64,000 nt of DNA, taken from NCBI RefSeq assembly GCF_018437225.1, contig NZ_JAAMFI010000001.1, forward strand, positions 310,001 through 374,000, read 5' to 3'. Shown here piece after piece: positions 54,294 to 62,744 of the stretch. A model generated the notes under the pieces. That model searched no databases, was not told the origin of the DNA, and saw only the letters and a program-made list of their open reading frames with translations. Source of the stretch: Fructobacillus papyriferae (GTDB lineage Bacteria > Bacillota > Bacilli > Lactobacillales > Lactobacillaceae). A program made the position numbers and the translations under genes. Within the stretch, counting starts at the first letter, position 1. Each line of letters starts with the position of its first letter.

Positions 54294-54323
54294 AAAAGCC
54301 AGCCCGACCTCAGTCGAGCTGGT
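54294..54323 (-). terminator. Terminator after rdgB
   Basis: CCAGC.CGA/TCG.GCTGG stem with a T-rich tail on the minus strand, 9 nt past the stop at 54332. Confidence 0.8.
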
Positions 54324-54331
54324 TCTTCTCT

Positions 54332-54937
54332 CTATTGATCTTGTTCCACTTGGGCCAGCAAGGCACGCAATGTCCGGGAACGATCGTGATAATCAGCCGC
54401 CTCAGCCAATGGCATCGACGACATTGTTTTGCCATTTTCCGCCAAAAGCAAGTCGGTCAGTCCTGCCAAATCAGGGCCGCCCACTGGTTCTTTGGCAATG
54501 GCAACACCGCCTCTTGCTGAAGCAACATAAGTCTGGCCATCCGGTGTGATTAAGGCCATCGTCGACAGCAAGTACGCGCCGCGCTTCTCGTCAGCCAGAT
54601 CCTTGTACAGGTCTAGTAAATAAGCGTTTTCCTGGTCAACCCCTTTTAAACCAAGCGCCTTGAACTCCCGAGCTGCCTTCACGCCAAAGCGCTCCGGAAA
54701 GGCTTCCAGGAAGAAGGCCGTATCGTCTGCTAACACCCATTCTTTGGGCAGCTTGTCATGAATAAAGGCCGCCTTGGTCCGGGCGTTTTGCTCCTGATCA
54801 TCCTCGCTTTCAGCCGGAAAGCTAAGTTTCTCACCCAAAATCGCCCGGTAGGAAACAATTTCTTGTCCCTGCAGGGCCGCTAATTTGGTCAGCTCCCGCG
54901 TCTTTTCTTCATTATTCGATGCCAATACGATCCGCAT
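54332..54937 (-). CDS. Non-canonical purine NTP pyrophosphatase (RdgB/HAM1 family)
   Basis: Removes dITP and XTP from the nucleotide pool. 201 residues. VLASNNEEKTREL matches the SGN-x-x-K motif in degenerate form; DDTAFFLEAFPERFG stands where most members have DSGL-x-V. The GVKAAREF segment corresponds to the GV(Y/K)SAR motif. It is somewhat divergent, so substrate is less sure than family. It lies 12 bp from birA, possibly co-transcribed from the bioY promoter. Confidence 0.82.
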   Translation of the reverse strand: MRIVLASNNEEKTRELTKLAALQGQEIVSYRAILGEKLSFPAESEDDQEQNARTKAAFIHDKLPKEWVLADDTAFFLEAFPERFGVKAAREFKALGLKGVDQENAYLLDLYKDLADEKRGAYLLSTMALITPDGQTYVASARGGVAIAKEPVGGPDLAGLTDLLLAENGKTMSSMPLAEAADYHDRSRTLRALLAQVEQDQ

Positions 54938-54949
54938 GCCCTTCTCCCC

Positions 54950-55972
54950 CTACAAGTTTAAATTCTCGTGCAGCTTGACCTTGGTCACTTCACCTGCATA
55001 AAGGATTTTCTTTTCCCCGTTTGTAAGGCGTAGTTCCAAGCCGGCCTGATCCGAAATGCCAGTCACCGTTCCAACCAAAAGGTCGCTTCCGACCTGCAGG
55101 GAAACTTCCTGACCAATCAAGAAGGAGCGTTTCCGGTAGTCGGCCAGATAGTGCCCGTCCTGATAGTCCTCGTTCATCTTGACCAAGGCCAGTATCAGTT
55201 GCGCTAAAAGAAAGTTCCAATCAACCAACTGCTTTGGATCATCCAAAACCGCCATGGCTTTTTGCTCGATTTCTGCTGGGTAGTCAGCCGGCAAAACGTT
55301 CACGAAAAAGCCCAGCACCAATGCGTTATACTGCTGAGTTTCCATGTCGAAAACGGCTTCAGTGATGATGCCCCCAACCTTGTGTCCTTTCACAATCAGG
55401 TCGTTGACCCATTTGAGGGAAACGTCCAATCCGTCGAAGGTTTCTTCTAAAACTTGGGCGATTACCGAAGCAGCCGAAGTCGTCAGCAAGCTTGCCACGA
55501 CCGCCTTATCCGGATTAATTGGCAAGGAAAGCGACACGTAAAGTCCCTTATCCTTGGGGGCAAAGAAAGCCCGCCCTCGCCGGCCGTAACCCGCACCCAT
55601 CGTCCGAGCCGTGAAGATGGCCGGATTGGCTGCCGGATGAACGGCCAGATAGTCCTTGGCATAGGTCTGCGTCGAGCCGATGTCATCAAAGACCTGAATC
55701 GTGTCGAAGCCTTGCTGGCCAGCAGAAAGCTGTTCCAAGTAAGCGTCGACCACCTGTTCGTCCACGTGATCCGATGACAAATAGGCATAGCCGGTCTTCT
55801 TCTTAGAAACGATGCGGTGGCCGTCTTTTTGCAAGGACTTAACCGCCTTCCAAACGGATTCTCGGGAAATGGCTAAGTCTGCTGCCAATTGATCGCCGGA
55901 CAGATATTGCCCGGGTTGTGCTAGTAGATCAGCCAAGACGCGATCTTTTGTTTTCGGCTTTCCGTCTGTCAT
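54950..55972 (-). CDS. birA: Biotin protein ligase / biotin operon repressor
   Basis: 340 residues: N-terminal winged helix (about 10-65, SGDQLAADLAISRESVWKAVKSLQ), central ligase domain with TIQVFDDIGSTQTYA and GYGRRGRAFFAPKDKGLYVS, and a C-terminal SH3-like domain. Attaches biotin to carboxylases and, as biotinyl-AMP complex, represses biotin genes. It follows bioY by 28 bp under the shared BirA operator. AGAGG precedes the ATG. Confidence 0.95.
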   Translation of the reverse strand: MTDGKPKTKDRVLADLLAQPGQYLSGDQLAADLAISRESVWKAVKSLQKDGHRIVSKKKTGYAYLSSDHVDEQVVDAYLEQLSAGQQGFDTIQVFDDIGSTQTYAKDYLAVHPAANPAIFTARTMGAGYGRRGRAFFAPKDKGLYVSLSLPINPDKAVVASLLTTSAASVIAQVLEETFDGLDVSLKWVNDLIVKGHKVGGIITEAVFDMETQQYNALVLGFFVNVLPADYPAEIEQKAMAVLDDPKQLVDWNFLLAQLILALVKMNEDYQDGHYLADYRKRSFLIGQEVSLQVGSDLLVGTVTGISDQAGLELRLTNGEKKILYAGEVTKVKLHENLNL

Positions 55973-55999
55973 AAAAAAACCTCTTTTTAATAAGTGAAC

Positions 56000-56557
56000 T
56001 TATTGAAACAACTTTTCTGGCAAAGCCTTCACGATAACAGTGGCCAAGATGACCTTCACAATATCACCCGGCACAAAGAGCATGTTGCCCAGATATGCCT
56101 GACCGAAGGTCATGTGCGAACTGAAGGACAACCAGACCGCTCCCATTCCGTATACCAATACTAAGTCAATCATAAAGATTAAGACGAACGATTGGAATAC
56201 CCCTGGCCGAATTTGCCCTCCTTTTTTAGGCCAAAACCTTGACAAAAAGGCAAAAACAGCCGGCTGGAAAAGCCAAGCCCAAATGTAGCCGGCTGTTGGG
56301 CCAACCAAAACGGCCATCCCTCCGTGACCGCCCGTTAATACGGGCAGGCCCAAGGCAATCATAATGATGAAGACCGACATGACCAGACTACCACGGCGGG
56401 CACCCAGAATCAGGGCGATTAACATAACCCCCAAATTTTGCATGACAACAGGTACTGGCAAGAAACCAAGCGTCATTCCCGGCACCATAGCAAAGACAAT
56501 TAGGAGGGCCAAAAAGACGGCCTCCAAAGTTAGATCACGGACTTTTGTGTGCATCAT
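56000..56557 (-). CDS. bioY: Biotin transporter BioY (ECF S-component)
   Basis: 185 residues with six hydrophobic helices. GHGGMAVLVGPTAGYIWAWL is the BioY signature. Probably imports biotin alone or with the shared ECF module, which is not in the window. Two adjacent ATGs (56557, 56554) cannot be told apart. The promoter carries a BirA site. The cell is probably a biotin auxotroph, since no synthesis genes adjoin. Confidence 0.93.
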   Translation of the reverse strand: MMHTKVRDLTLEAVFLALLIVFAMVPGMTLGFLPVPVVMQNLGVMLIALILGARRGSLVMSVFIIMIALGLPVLTGGHGGMAVLVGPTAGYIWAWLFQPAVFAFLSRFWPKKGGQIRPGVFQSFVLIFMIDLVLVYGMGAVWLSFSSHMTFGQAYLGNMLFVPGDIVKVILATVIVKALPEKLFQ

Positions 56558-56575
56558 ATTCTCTCCCTTTTATTT

Positions 56576-56608
56576 GAGTAACCCAATTATATTTAAAAGG
56601 GTTACCAT
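56576..56608. promoter_or_regulatory. BirA operator overlapping the bioY promoter
   Basis: Inverted repeat GTAACCC (56578-56584) and GGGTTAC (56599-56605) separated by 14 nt. The -10 TATAAT of bioY (56586-56591) lies between the half-sites, so BirA binding would block RNA polymerase. Spacing and sequence fit Gram-positive BirA sites. Confidence 0.85.
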
Positions 56609-56629
56609 AAGTCAAGAACGAATTCAACA

Positions 56630-56661
56630 TAAAAAAGAAGCTTTCTGTGAGCTTCTTTTAA
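56630..56661 (-). terminator. Terminator of the YutD-like gene
   Basis: AAAGAAGCT/AGCTTCTTT stem with T-tail, minus strand, 9 nt past the stop at 56670. Confidence 0.85.
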
Positions 56662-56669
56662 TAAGCAAC

Positions 56670-57533
56670 TTAGTCTTGGCGTTCCTTAATCGTGAAGTTC
56701 CGCTTCTTTTGACTGTTGTTGTTCGTCTTATTTCTTGTCTGTTTCTGAGATTTTTGTCCAGTTTTGGCGGAACCTTGGCCATTTAGCTTCTGTCGCCGCT
56801 GCTTTTGATTAGACGGCTTTTGCTGTCCCTGCTGACTAGTGGCTTGGTTGCCCTGATGCTGGTTGCTACGACGGCGGCGACGACGCTTTTTCTTGGGCTG
56901 TTCACCTTGTTTTAACTTAGCGGCATTCTGTGCTGGCCTCTGCCCTTGATTGGCCGATTCTTCTTCGCCACGCTTCCGTTCCGTAAAACGATGGTGCCGC
57001 TTCTTTGGCGAGGAATTACCTCTCTCAGAAGCCGTTTCCTTCTTTTGGCTTGTGCGATTGCGGCGGTTAGTGTTCTTCTTGTGTCGGTTGTTGGCAGCCT
57101 TCTTTTGCTTCTCTTGGCGCTTTTTTTGCTCTTCTTCAAAGTAAGTCAAATAATCCGTCTTCTTGCTTGGACGGAAGGAACTGTTTTGGCTTTGCAAAAT
57201 AAAGTAAGGGGCACCAAAATTGACCGTTTCATACAAATAATCGGCTAGCGTATCAATTTTTTGATCGGCCGACACGTTCCGTTCTTCGTGGTAAAAGCCC
57301 CGCAGGCGCAATTGCCCAGCGGATAAATCACCAACCACATAGTCATATTGTTTTAACAATGGCGTATAACGAAGCGCCAACCCTTCTTCTGTAAAGGCTT
57401 CTTTAAAGTTGAAGACAAGGGTTAGTTTCAATCCGTCAATGGTCAGCTCGTTACCAAAGCGATGAACCGTGTAATCTTCTTGGCGGCGGAGCTGCTGCTC
57501 CAAGGTCTTATCTTTTAAAGTCGCGTGATCCAT
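56670..57533 (-). CDS. YutD-like (DUF1027) protein with long basic tail
   Basis: 287 residues. The first 125 match YutD: YTVHRFGNELTIDG, LRYTPLLKQYDYVVGD and a strand-helix pattern ending FGAPYFILQSQNSSF. Residues 130-287 are low complexity, rich in Lys, Arg, Gln, Asn and Ser (NNRHKKNTNRRNRT, KKKRRRRRRSNQH), predicted disordered and likely RNA- or ribosome-binding. YutD function is unknown. The tail roughly doubles the common size. It lies 9 bp after the YunD-like gene, a conserved pairing. Confidence 0.85.
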   Translation of the reverse strand: MDHATLKDKTLEQQLRRQEDYTVHRFGNELTIDGLKLTLVFNFKEAFTEEGLALRYTPLLKQYDYVVGDLSAGQLRLRGFYHEERNVSADQKIDTLADYLYETVNFGAPYFILQSQNSSFRPSKKTDYLTYFEEEQKKRQEKQKKAANNRHKKNTNRRNRTSQKKETASERGNSSPKKRHHRFTERKRGEEESANQGQRPAQNAAKLKQGEQPKKKRRRRRRSNQHQGNQATSQQGQQKPSNQKQRRQKLNGQGSAKTGQKSQKQTRNKTNNNSQKKRNFTIKERQD

Positions 57534-57542
57534 AGGTCATTT

Positions 57543-58904
57543 TCAGACAATCAAGTTGTCTGTTCTTTCTTTTAGTTTTTGGTAGTAGTCAGCCATCAAT
57601 TCTCGCAAAAAGACATCCAAATTAATCTGAGCTGGTGCGTCATCAAGCATCTTGAAAAAGTCTAACCAGCGGTAGTGATCTAAAGTGGCTATTCGATAAT
57701 TTTTCGCTGTTTGAATCGGCTCATTTTGATAAGTGTACTGATCGAACTCGTTCTTACCAAGCCCACTTGAAATCATTTTTCCAAAGACTTGGCCACGGAA
57801 TCCAGAACCCTTGATCTTCTGATTAACTAAACGGTCAGCTGCTTTTTCATACTCTTGCATCCAATCCATTAGCTCTTGTCCGGTTAAGGTAATCAGCATC
57901 GGTTGAATCGTGTGTGGCAGATCATTTAAGAAGTCCATTTTTGACTTTGGCCCAGCTGGCAAATCTTTCAAAAAAAGTCCGGTCGAACAAACTGCAACTG
58001 GTTCATCATAAAAAGATTGCAGGGCCTTCAAGCAGTCTTTTGCTTGTTCATCCGTTGAAACTGCCGGTTCATATGTCGTGGCCATTTGTTTTTCTTCTGC
58101 TTCCTGACCAGCTTGGTCAATGGCAGCAACAACCACGGTATCCGCTTCCTTTGCTGGTAGTGCGGCCGTTTGATAGGCTTTAACCGAAACAGCTTGGATT
58201 TGATGTGATTCATCTAAATCCAGCAAGACCTCGCCCACGTAGTCGCCATAACGGCCAGCGGCCGCAAGCCAGGTGCCATTATCTTGTTCACCTTCCGGCA
58301 AGACGTGATGTGTGTGGGCCCCTAAAATCAAATCAACGGGATATTTTTTTGCCAACTTGCGATCCGTCGGCAAGCCCAAATGCGAGAGTAAGACGACAAG
58401 GTCCGCTTCTTGTCGCATCTTAGGCAAGAATTCGTCCAAGATTGCTTCAGGATCTTCTGGCAGCCAGCCAAGGGCCTGGTAGGTCTGTTCATATGGTGCC
58501 GTCATGCCAAGGACAGCCAACTTTGTGCCAGCTGCTGTTTCATATACTTGATAAGGCTTCGCCCAGTCAGGCTGGGCCTTTGTCTTCAGATCCTTCACAT
58601 TGGCTAAAAGCACGTCGAAATCGGCTTCGTGATATAACGCGTTCAAGGCCTCATGAGACATGACCAATCCCTCATTATTGCCAATCGTGGCTGCGGTGTA
58701 CTTTGCCTCATTCATGATGGCCACGTTACCCTTGCCCAAAGTCGTATCGGTCAGCGGGTGTAAACGGTCAATGGCATCGCCGATATCAAAGCGGAAAACC
58801 GTGCCATTGGCCGGTCCTTTTTTCAGCAAAAAGCGCTTAATCTTCGGCCATGGGCCAAAGTGTGAATGCATATCATTGGTGTGTCGAATCGAGATCGTTT
58901 CCAT
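57543..58904 (-). CDS. Metallophosphoesterase / 5'-nucleotidase (YunD-like)
   Basis: 453 residues. N-terminal calcineurin-like domain: HTNDMHSHFGPW (metal Asp/His), GDAIDR, TIGNNEG, LLSHLG and GAHTHHVLPEG; then a 5'-nucleotidase C-terminal domain (about 280-440). No signal peptide, so cytoplasmic, as for YunD. Hydrolyses nucleotides or sugar nucleotides; the substrate is not defined. First gene of the pair with the YutD-like gene. Confidence 0.9.
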   Translation of the reverse strand: METISIRHTNDMHSHFGPWPKIKRFLLKKGPANGTVFRFDIGDAIDRLHPLTDTTLGKGNVAIMNEAKYTAATIGNNEGLVMSHEALNALYHEADFDVLLANVKDLKTKAQPDWAKPYQVYETAAGTKLAVLGMTAPYEQTYQALGWLPEDPEAILDEFLPKMRQEADLVVLLSHLGLPTDRKLAKKYPVDLILGAHTHHVLPEGEQDNGTWLAAAGRYGDYVGEVLLDLDESHQIQAVSVKAYQTAALPAKEADTVVVAAIDQAGQEAEEKQMATTYEPAVSTDEQAKDCLKALQSFYDEPVAVCSTGLFLKDLPAGPKSKMDFLNDLPHTIQPMLITLTGQELMDWMQEYEKAADRLVNQKIKGSGFRGQVFGKMISSGLGKNEFDQYTYQNEPIQTAKNYRIATLDHYRWLDFFKMLDDAPAQINLDVFLRELMADYYQKLKERTDNLIV

Positions 58905-58962
58905 CGCTGCCTCCTTTCTTTTATCTTAACATTATTTCGATCCGCTGCCTTAAAAAAAGAAA

Positions 58963-58990
58963 AAAATCACTGCTTACAAGCAGTGATTTG
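58963..58990 (-). terminator. Terminator of the Xaa-Pro peptidase gene
   Basis: Perfect ATCACTGCT/AGCAGTGAT stem with TACA-type loop and T7 tail on the minus strand. Confidence 0.9.
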
Positions 58991-58998
58991 ATCAACTT

Positions 58999-60090
58999 TT
59001 ATCGGTCAATAACGACCAAATCCTTCGTAATACCAGCCGTCAAATTTTCATGACCATTGGCCGTGACCAAGATGTCGTCTTCAATTCGGACACCACCCTT
59101 ATCGGCCAGATAAATACCAGGCTCAATGGTCAACAGATTGCCCTCTTGAACCTCGTCTGACGAGCGAGAAGACAAAACGGGGCCTTCATGGATATCCAAA
59201 CCAGCGCCATGACCGGTCGCATGATTGTAATACGCGCCATAGCCTTCCCCATCGATGTAATCGCGGGCCACTCGGTCGACTTCTTCAGTCGACAAGCCCG
59301 GCTTCACAACATCAATAGCATCTTCATTGGCTTGCTTGACGATCTCATAAATTTTCTTCAATTCCGGATCAATCTCGCCCATGGCAATGGTGCGTGTCAC
59401 ATCGGAGGTATAACCATCGACAAAGTAGCCAAAGTCGATCGTGACTAGGTCACCCTTTTCAAGTTTTTTGTCAGTCGCCGTTCCATGTGCCATGGCTGAG
59501 CGGGCACCGGAGGCAACGATCGTATCAAAGGAAGGCTTATCAGCCCCATACTGCTTTTGTAGCGCATCTAGGCGGTTGGCTACCTCGCGTTCGGTCATGC
59601 CGACCTTGATTTCCTTCAACAAATCATTAAAGGCCTTCGTTGACGCTTCAGCCGCTTTTTTCAACGCCTCCGCTTCCGCTTCATCTTTAATTTCCCGAAG
59701 TGCTTCAACCGCACCAGGAACGGCATCAAAGGAGATGTCTGCTGGTAAAAGATCATCCAGCAACTGATAAGTCGAAAAAGGCAATTCGGCTTCAAAACCA
59801 AGCTTTTTCACGCCAAAGGAAACCACTTTTTCGACGGCTACTTGATAGTAAGCACGGGTGATAGAAAGTGATACTCCTTCAGGCAAGGTATTCAAATATT
59901 CGTTTTCATAGCGGGCATCCGTAATGAAGGCAGCATCTGCCAAAGACACAACCAGCACGCCATCACCCGTTCCGCCGGTAAAGCCGGTCAAATACCGCAT
60001 GTTTGATCCATTGGTAATGATCATCCCTTGCAAATCCAGTTGTTTCAATAACTTTTGCAGACGTCCAATTCGTTTTTCATAAAATGCCAT
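58999..60090 (-). CDS. Xaa-Pro aminopeptidase family protein
   Basis: 363 residues of the M24B family: creatinase-like N-domain (1-130) and pita-bread domain with metal ligands in VTIDFGYFVDGYTSDVTRT (Asp, Asp), HATGHGAGLDIHE (His), TIEPGIYL (Glu) and GGVRIEDDI (Glu). Cleaves X-Pro peptides in the cytoplasm. PepP and PepQ (dipeptidase) are hard to separate by motif. GGAGG precedes the ATG. Confidence 0.9.
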   Translation of the reverse strand: MAFYEKRIGRLQKLLKQLDLQGMIITNGSNMRYLTGFTGGTGDGVLVVSLADAAFITDARYENEYLNTLPEGVSLSITRAYYQVAVEKVVSFGVKKLGFEAELPFSTYQLLDDLLPADISFDAVPGAVEALREIKDEAEAEALKKAAEASTKAFNDLLKEIKVGMTEREVANRLDALQKQYGADKPSFDTIVASGARSAMAHGTATDKKLEKGDLVTIDFGYFVDGYTSDVTRTIAMGEIDPELKKIYEIVKQANEDAIDVVKPGLSTEEVDRVARDYIDGEGYGAYYNHATGHGAGLDIHEGPVLSSRSSDEVQEGNLLTIEPGIYLADKGGVRIEDDILVTANGHENLTAGITKDLVVIDR

Positions 60091-60216
60091 GATGCTGCCT
60101 CCTGTTTTTTCTACTTTCGGTCATTGTAACACATTTCGATCACAATAATTTATCAAATGGCCATTAAAAAGCTTTCAGCGACTTTTTATGATGTTTTTTT
60201 AATCTTATTAACCAAC

Positions 60217-60243
60217 AAAAAAAGCAGGCATTGCCTGCTTTTC
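60217..60243 (-). terminator. Terminator of rplU-rpmA
   Basis: AAAAGCAGGC/GCCTGCTTTT perfect stem, T7 tail, right after the rpmA stop on the minus strand. Confidence 0.92.
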
Positions 60244-60250
60244 CAACAAT

Positions 60251-60562
60251 TTAGGCCTTGGCCAACTTGTTGTATTCTTCCCGAGTATAAACGGAAACTT
60301 GACGCTTGTCGCGACCCTTACGTTCGAACTTTACAACGCCATCAGTCAAAGCAAAGAGCGTATCGTCGTTTCCGCGCTTAACGTTCATGCCTGGGTAGAT
60401 GTGCGTACCACGTTGGCGGTAGATGATTGAGCCAGCAGTCAATGCTTGACCGTCAGCTACCTTCGTACCAAGACGGCGACCAGCTGAGTCACGTCCGTTG
60501 GCAGATGATCCACCACCCTTGTGGTGGGCAAAGAGTTGTAAGTTATCTTGATTCATCAACAT
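60251..60562 (-). CDS. rpmA: 50S ribosomal protein L27 with cleavable N-terminus
   Basis: 103 residues. The N-terminus reads [14 protein letters not shown], the Firmicutes form where Prp protease removes residues up to the Phe-Ala to expose the mature end. The body ([36 protein letters not shown]) is standard. Starts 27 bp after rplU; the prp gene normally between them is absent. Confidence 0.97.
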   Translation of the reverse strand: MLMNQDNLQLFAHHKGGGSSANGRDSAGRRLGTKVADGQALTAGSIIYRQRGTHIYPGMNVKRGNDDTLFALTDGVVKFERKGRDKRQVSVYTREEYNKLAKA

Positions 60563-60589
60563 AAGTCTATTCTCCTTTTACAGTGATGA

Positions 60590-60889
60590 TTACGCGATGG
60601 AATCAATCGTCACGCGCGTGTATGGTTGGCGGTGTCCCTGCTTCGTGTGGGAGTGCTTCTTAGGACGGTACTTGAAAGTCACAACCTTCTTTTCCTTACC
60701 TTGCTTTTCCACCGTTGCAGTGACCTTAGCACCTTCAACAAAAGGTGTACCGATCTTTGAATCAGTCAAGACCACTTGGTCGAAGACAACCTTGTCGCCT
60801 TCTTGTGCGTCCAACTTTTCAACAAAGATGGTGTCGCCTTCAGCGACCTTGTATTGCTTGCCGCCAGTTACAATAATTGCGTATGCCAT
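60590..60889 (-). CDS. rplU: 50S ribosomal protein L21
   Basis: 99 residues, ending [18 protein letters not shown] and then RVTIDSIA. The N-terminus [19 protein letters not shown] is typical. AAAGGAG precedes the ATG. It follows a leader of about 95 nt. Confidence 0.97.
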   Translation of the reverse strand: MAYAIIVTGGKQYKVAEGDTIFVEKLDAQEGDKVVFDQVVLTDSKIGTPFVEGAKVTATVEKQGKEKKVVTFKYRPKKHSHTKQGHRQPYTRVTIDSIA

Positions 60890-61019
60890 TATTGAATTCT
60901 CCTTTTATACTTAGACTCACCGATACGAGGCGGTTTTAAAACGTTCTTCTACCTGCATCGTGTGGTTGTAGCTGCGCTAACAACTCATTAAGTATAGCAA
61001 GGAATGCGTTGAATTGCAA
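60890..61019 (-). promoter_or_regulatory. rplU promoter and L21-type leader
   Basis: TTGCAA (61014-61019), 17 nt, TATACT (60991-60996, extended by TGC). The leader holds a GTTGT/ACAAC hairpin near its start. An L21 autoregulatory leader is expected in Firmicutes; the identity is inferred from position. Confidence 0.6.
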
Positions 61020-61029
61020 AAAGCGATTC

Positions 61030-61755
61030 TTATAATTTGCCAAGCACCGTCTCTTTTGTTGTGCGGGGTTCCACCGGCTCTTCGAAAACTTTCTTAGCGC
61101 CTTGATCGATTTCACTTTGCTTCATGATGGAAGAAAGCATATCACTTCTGTTTTCCGCCACGCTTTCTTCTTCGTCTTCTGGAACGCCGATTGAAAAATC
61201 AAACAACGCTTGCGCAGATTTTTTGGTCTTTCCCGAAGTTCCTTTCCATAAAGACTTGAATTCCATCACCAAATCAATGGTGGAAAAGGGCATTCCTTCT
61301 TCTAGCCAAAGCGAAACCGCGGCAAAGTAAGCAGCCGTCATCATCTCCCATTGAAAAATAATCCGCGTTTTTAAAGCAGAAGATCGTAACTGCTGCAATG
61401 CGTCGTCTCGTTGCTCTCGCAACGTCATCATCAATAAAAAGAGTAACTCGGTATCCTTCTGGTGATTAAAAACTTCGTGAAAAAAAGGGGCACGCTCCGC
61501 AATCAATTCCACAATCCGATGACAGGCAAAGCCGTTTTGATTGCCTTCCAACAAAGTTCGCACGATGTAGTGATTGACGTCATTCACCAGATCTTGCTTA
61601 TTACAGTAATGGCGGTAAAAGGTTCCCCTCGTCACATGGGCTGCGGTCAGAAGTTCTGAAATCGAAAAATGGTCCGATTCTGTCAAGAGGTCTAAAGCAG
61701 CCTCGCGCATCGCAAGGCGAGAGCGAATTACCCGAGCGTCAATTGTTCTACTCAT
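61030..61755 (-). CDS. TetR-family regulator with C-terminal extension
   Basis: 241 residues. N-terminal TetR helix-turn-helix (about 12-58, LLTAAHVTRGTFYRHYCNKQDL), a helical ligand or dimer domain, and a polar tail (about 180-241) with VPEDEEESVAENR, longer than usual. GGAAG precedes the ATG. Its extended -10 (TGC-TATACT, 61803-61811) lies beside two candidate operators. It is downstream of pnuC and the SMR gene in the same direction, suggesting control of these. Confidence 0.82.
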   Translation of the reverse strand: MSRTIDARVIRSRLAMREAALDLLTESDHFSISELLTAAHVTRGTFYRHYCNKQDLVNDVNHYIVRTLLEGNQNGFACHRIVELIAERAPFFHEVFNHQKDTELLFLLMMTLREQRDDALQQLRSSALKTRIIFQWEMMTAAYFAAVSLWLEEGMPFSTIDLVMEFKSLWKGTSGKTKKSAQALFDFSIGVPEDEEESVAENRSDMLSSIMKQSEIDQGAKKVFEEPVEPRTTKETVLGKL

Positions 61756-61828
61756 CTTTCTTCCTTCTTTCGTTATCGTCTTTTGTAAACTTTTTCACGC
61801 TGAGTATAGCAAGGTCTTCTAATAGTAG

Positions 61829-61897
61829 CCTCTTTTTTGTCCCGAAATGACAAAAGAGGTTGATTTTTTGTCCTAACTGACAAATAATCAACCTCTT
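61829..61897. promoter_or_regulatory. Twin inverted repeats: probable TetR operators and/or pnuC terminators
   Basis: Two TTTGTC...GACAAA palindromes with 7- and 6-nt centres at 61835-61855 and 61867-61884. They are embedded in two longer hairpins: a 19-nt arm pair (61854-61872 with 61879-61897, one mismatch) and CCTCT...AGAGG (61829-61859). The hairpins share AAGAGG, so only one can form fully at a time. They lie between the pnuC stop and the tetR promoter. Confidence 0.6.
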
Positions 61898-61941
61898 GCT
61901 TGCTTTTTTTATTTTTCGTGATTAAAAAATCACCAAGCCTT

Positions 61942-62700
61942 TTACTTTGCTGCTTTGATAGCCCGAGCCCATGGTGAGAAGAACAGACCAAGGACATCGT
62001 TTCCCAAGTAAAGGATGTAAGTTGCAAAAAGTACCCAATTGGCGTCTCCTTGCAAAGCCGTAAGGCCCCAAAGTGAAACCGACAGGATTCCCTGCAAAGC
62101 CCACATCCAGTATTGTGAACGGTACTTTGAAACCGTCAACACCGCACCGGTGATTCCGATCGTTGCCGAAAAGGCATCGATGACGGGACGTGGCGAAATC
62201 AAAATCTGAGTATCCATAATGTAAAGCAGGATAAAGGCAATCACGGCAGTTGTTGCGGCAACAACCCAACCCCGTTGCCCCATTGGCTTAATCTTGCGGT
62301 TTTGCCAAGCATTACCGAAGAACATAAAGTTCAAATCCAAAGTGATCAAGTAAATCATTTGCATCACGATATCGGAATAGTTCTTCGAGTGGAAGGCCAC
62401 AATCGAGATCAAGATAGCGGAAATGAAACCTAACAATCCGTTGATTCGACGGTTAGCCGTAATGGCCAAGGTGCAAGTGAAGCCGATCGCTCCTCCAAGC
62501 ATCGACATCACGGACAAGTAGTTCAGGCCGTGAGCCAATCCCGTCGAAATAATGACAACTAGACCAATTGCCAACCATACGTATGATGAGCGGTCCCATC
62601 CAGAGAAACCTTCCTTGTAATATGACCAAGTGAAGATTTGCTTCATGTTTTCCTTAACTTCTGGCCAGGTGAAGCCAGTTGCGGTTTTGTTCTCTGCCAT
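61942..62700 (-). CDS. pnuC: Nicotinamide riboside transporter PnuC
   Basis: 252 residues with seven or eight hydrophobic helices and the PnuC pattern LNFMFFGNAWQNRK (WxxW-like region) and FATYILYLGNDVLGLFFS near the end. Imports nicotinamide riboside as an NAD precursor by facilitated diffusion. GAGGAGG precedes the ATG. It is the middle gene of the SMR-pnuC-tetR run. Confidence 0.9.
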   Translation of the reverse strand: MAENKTATGFTWPEVKENMKQIFTWSYYKEGFSGWDRSSYVWLAIGLVVIISTGLAHGLNYLSVMSMLGGAIGFTCTLAITANRRINGLLGFISAILISIVAFHSKNYSDIVMQMIYLITLDLNFMFFGNAWQNRKIKPMGQRGWVVAATTAVIAFILLYIMDTQILISPRPVIDAFSATIGITGAVLTVSKYRSQYWMWALQGILSVSLWGLTALQGDANWVLFATYILYLGNDVLGLFFSPWARAIKAAK

Positions 62701-62744
62701 GTTTCCTCCTCAATATGCTCAAGGACAGGCTTCCTTGAGAAATG

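Noticed and set aside
61922-62269. 115-codon minus-strand frame inside pnuC
   Set aside because: Same strand, different frame from pnuC; PnuC is full length and recognisable.
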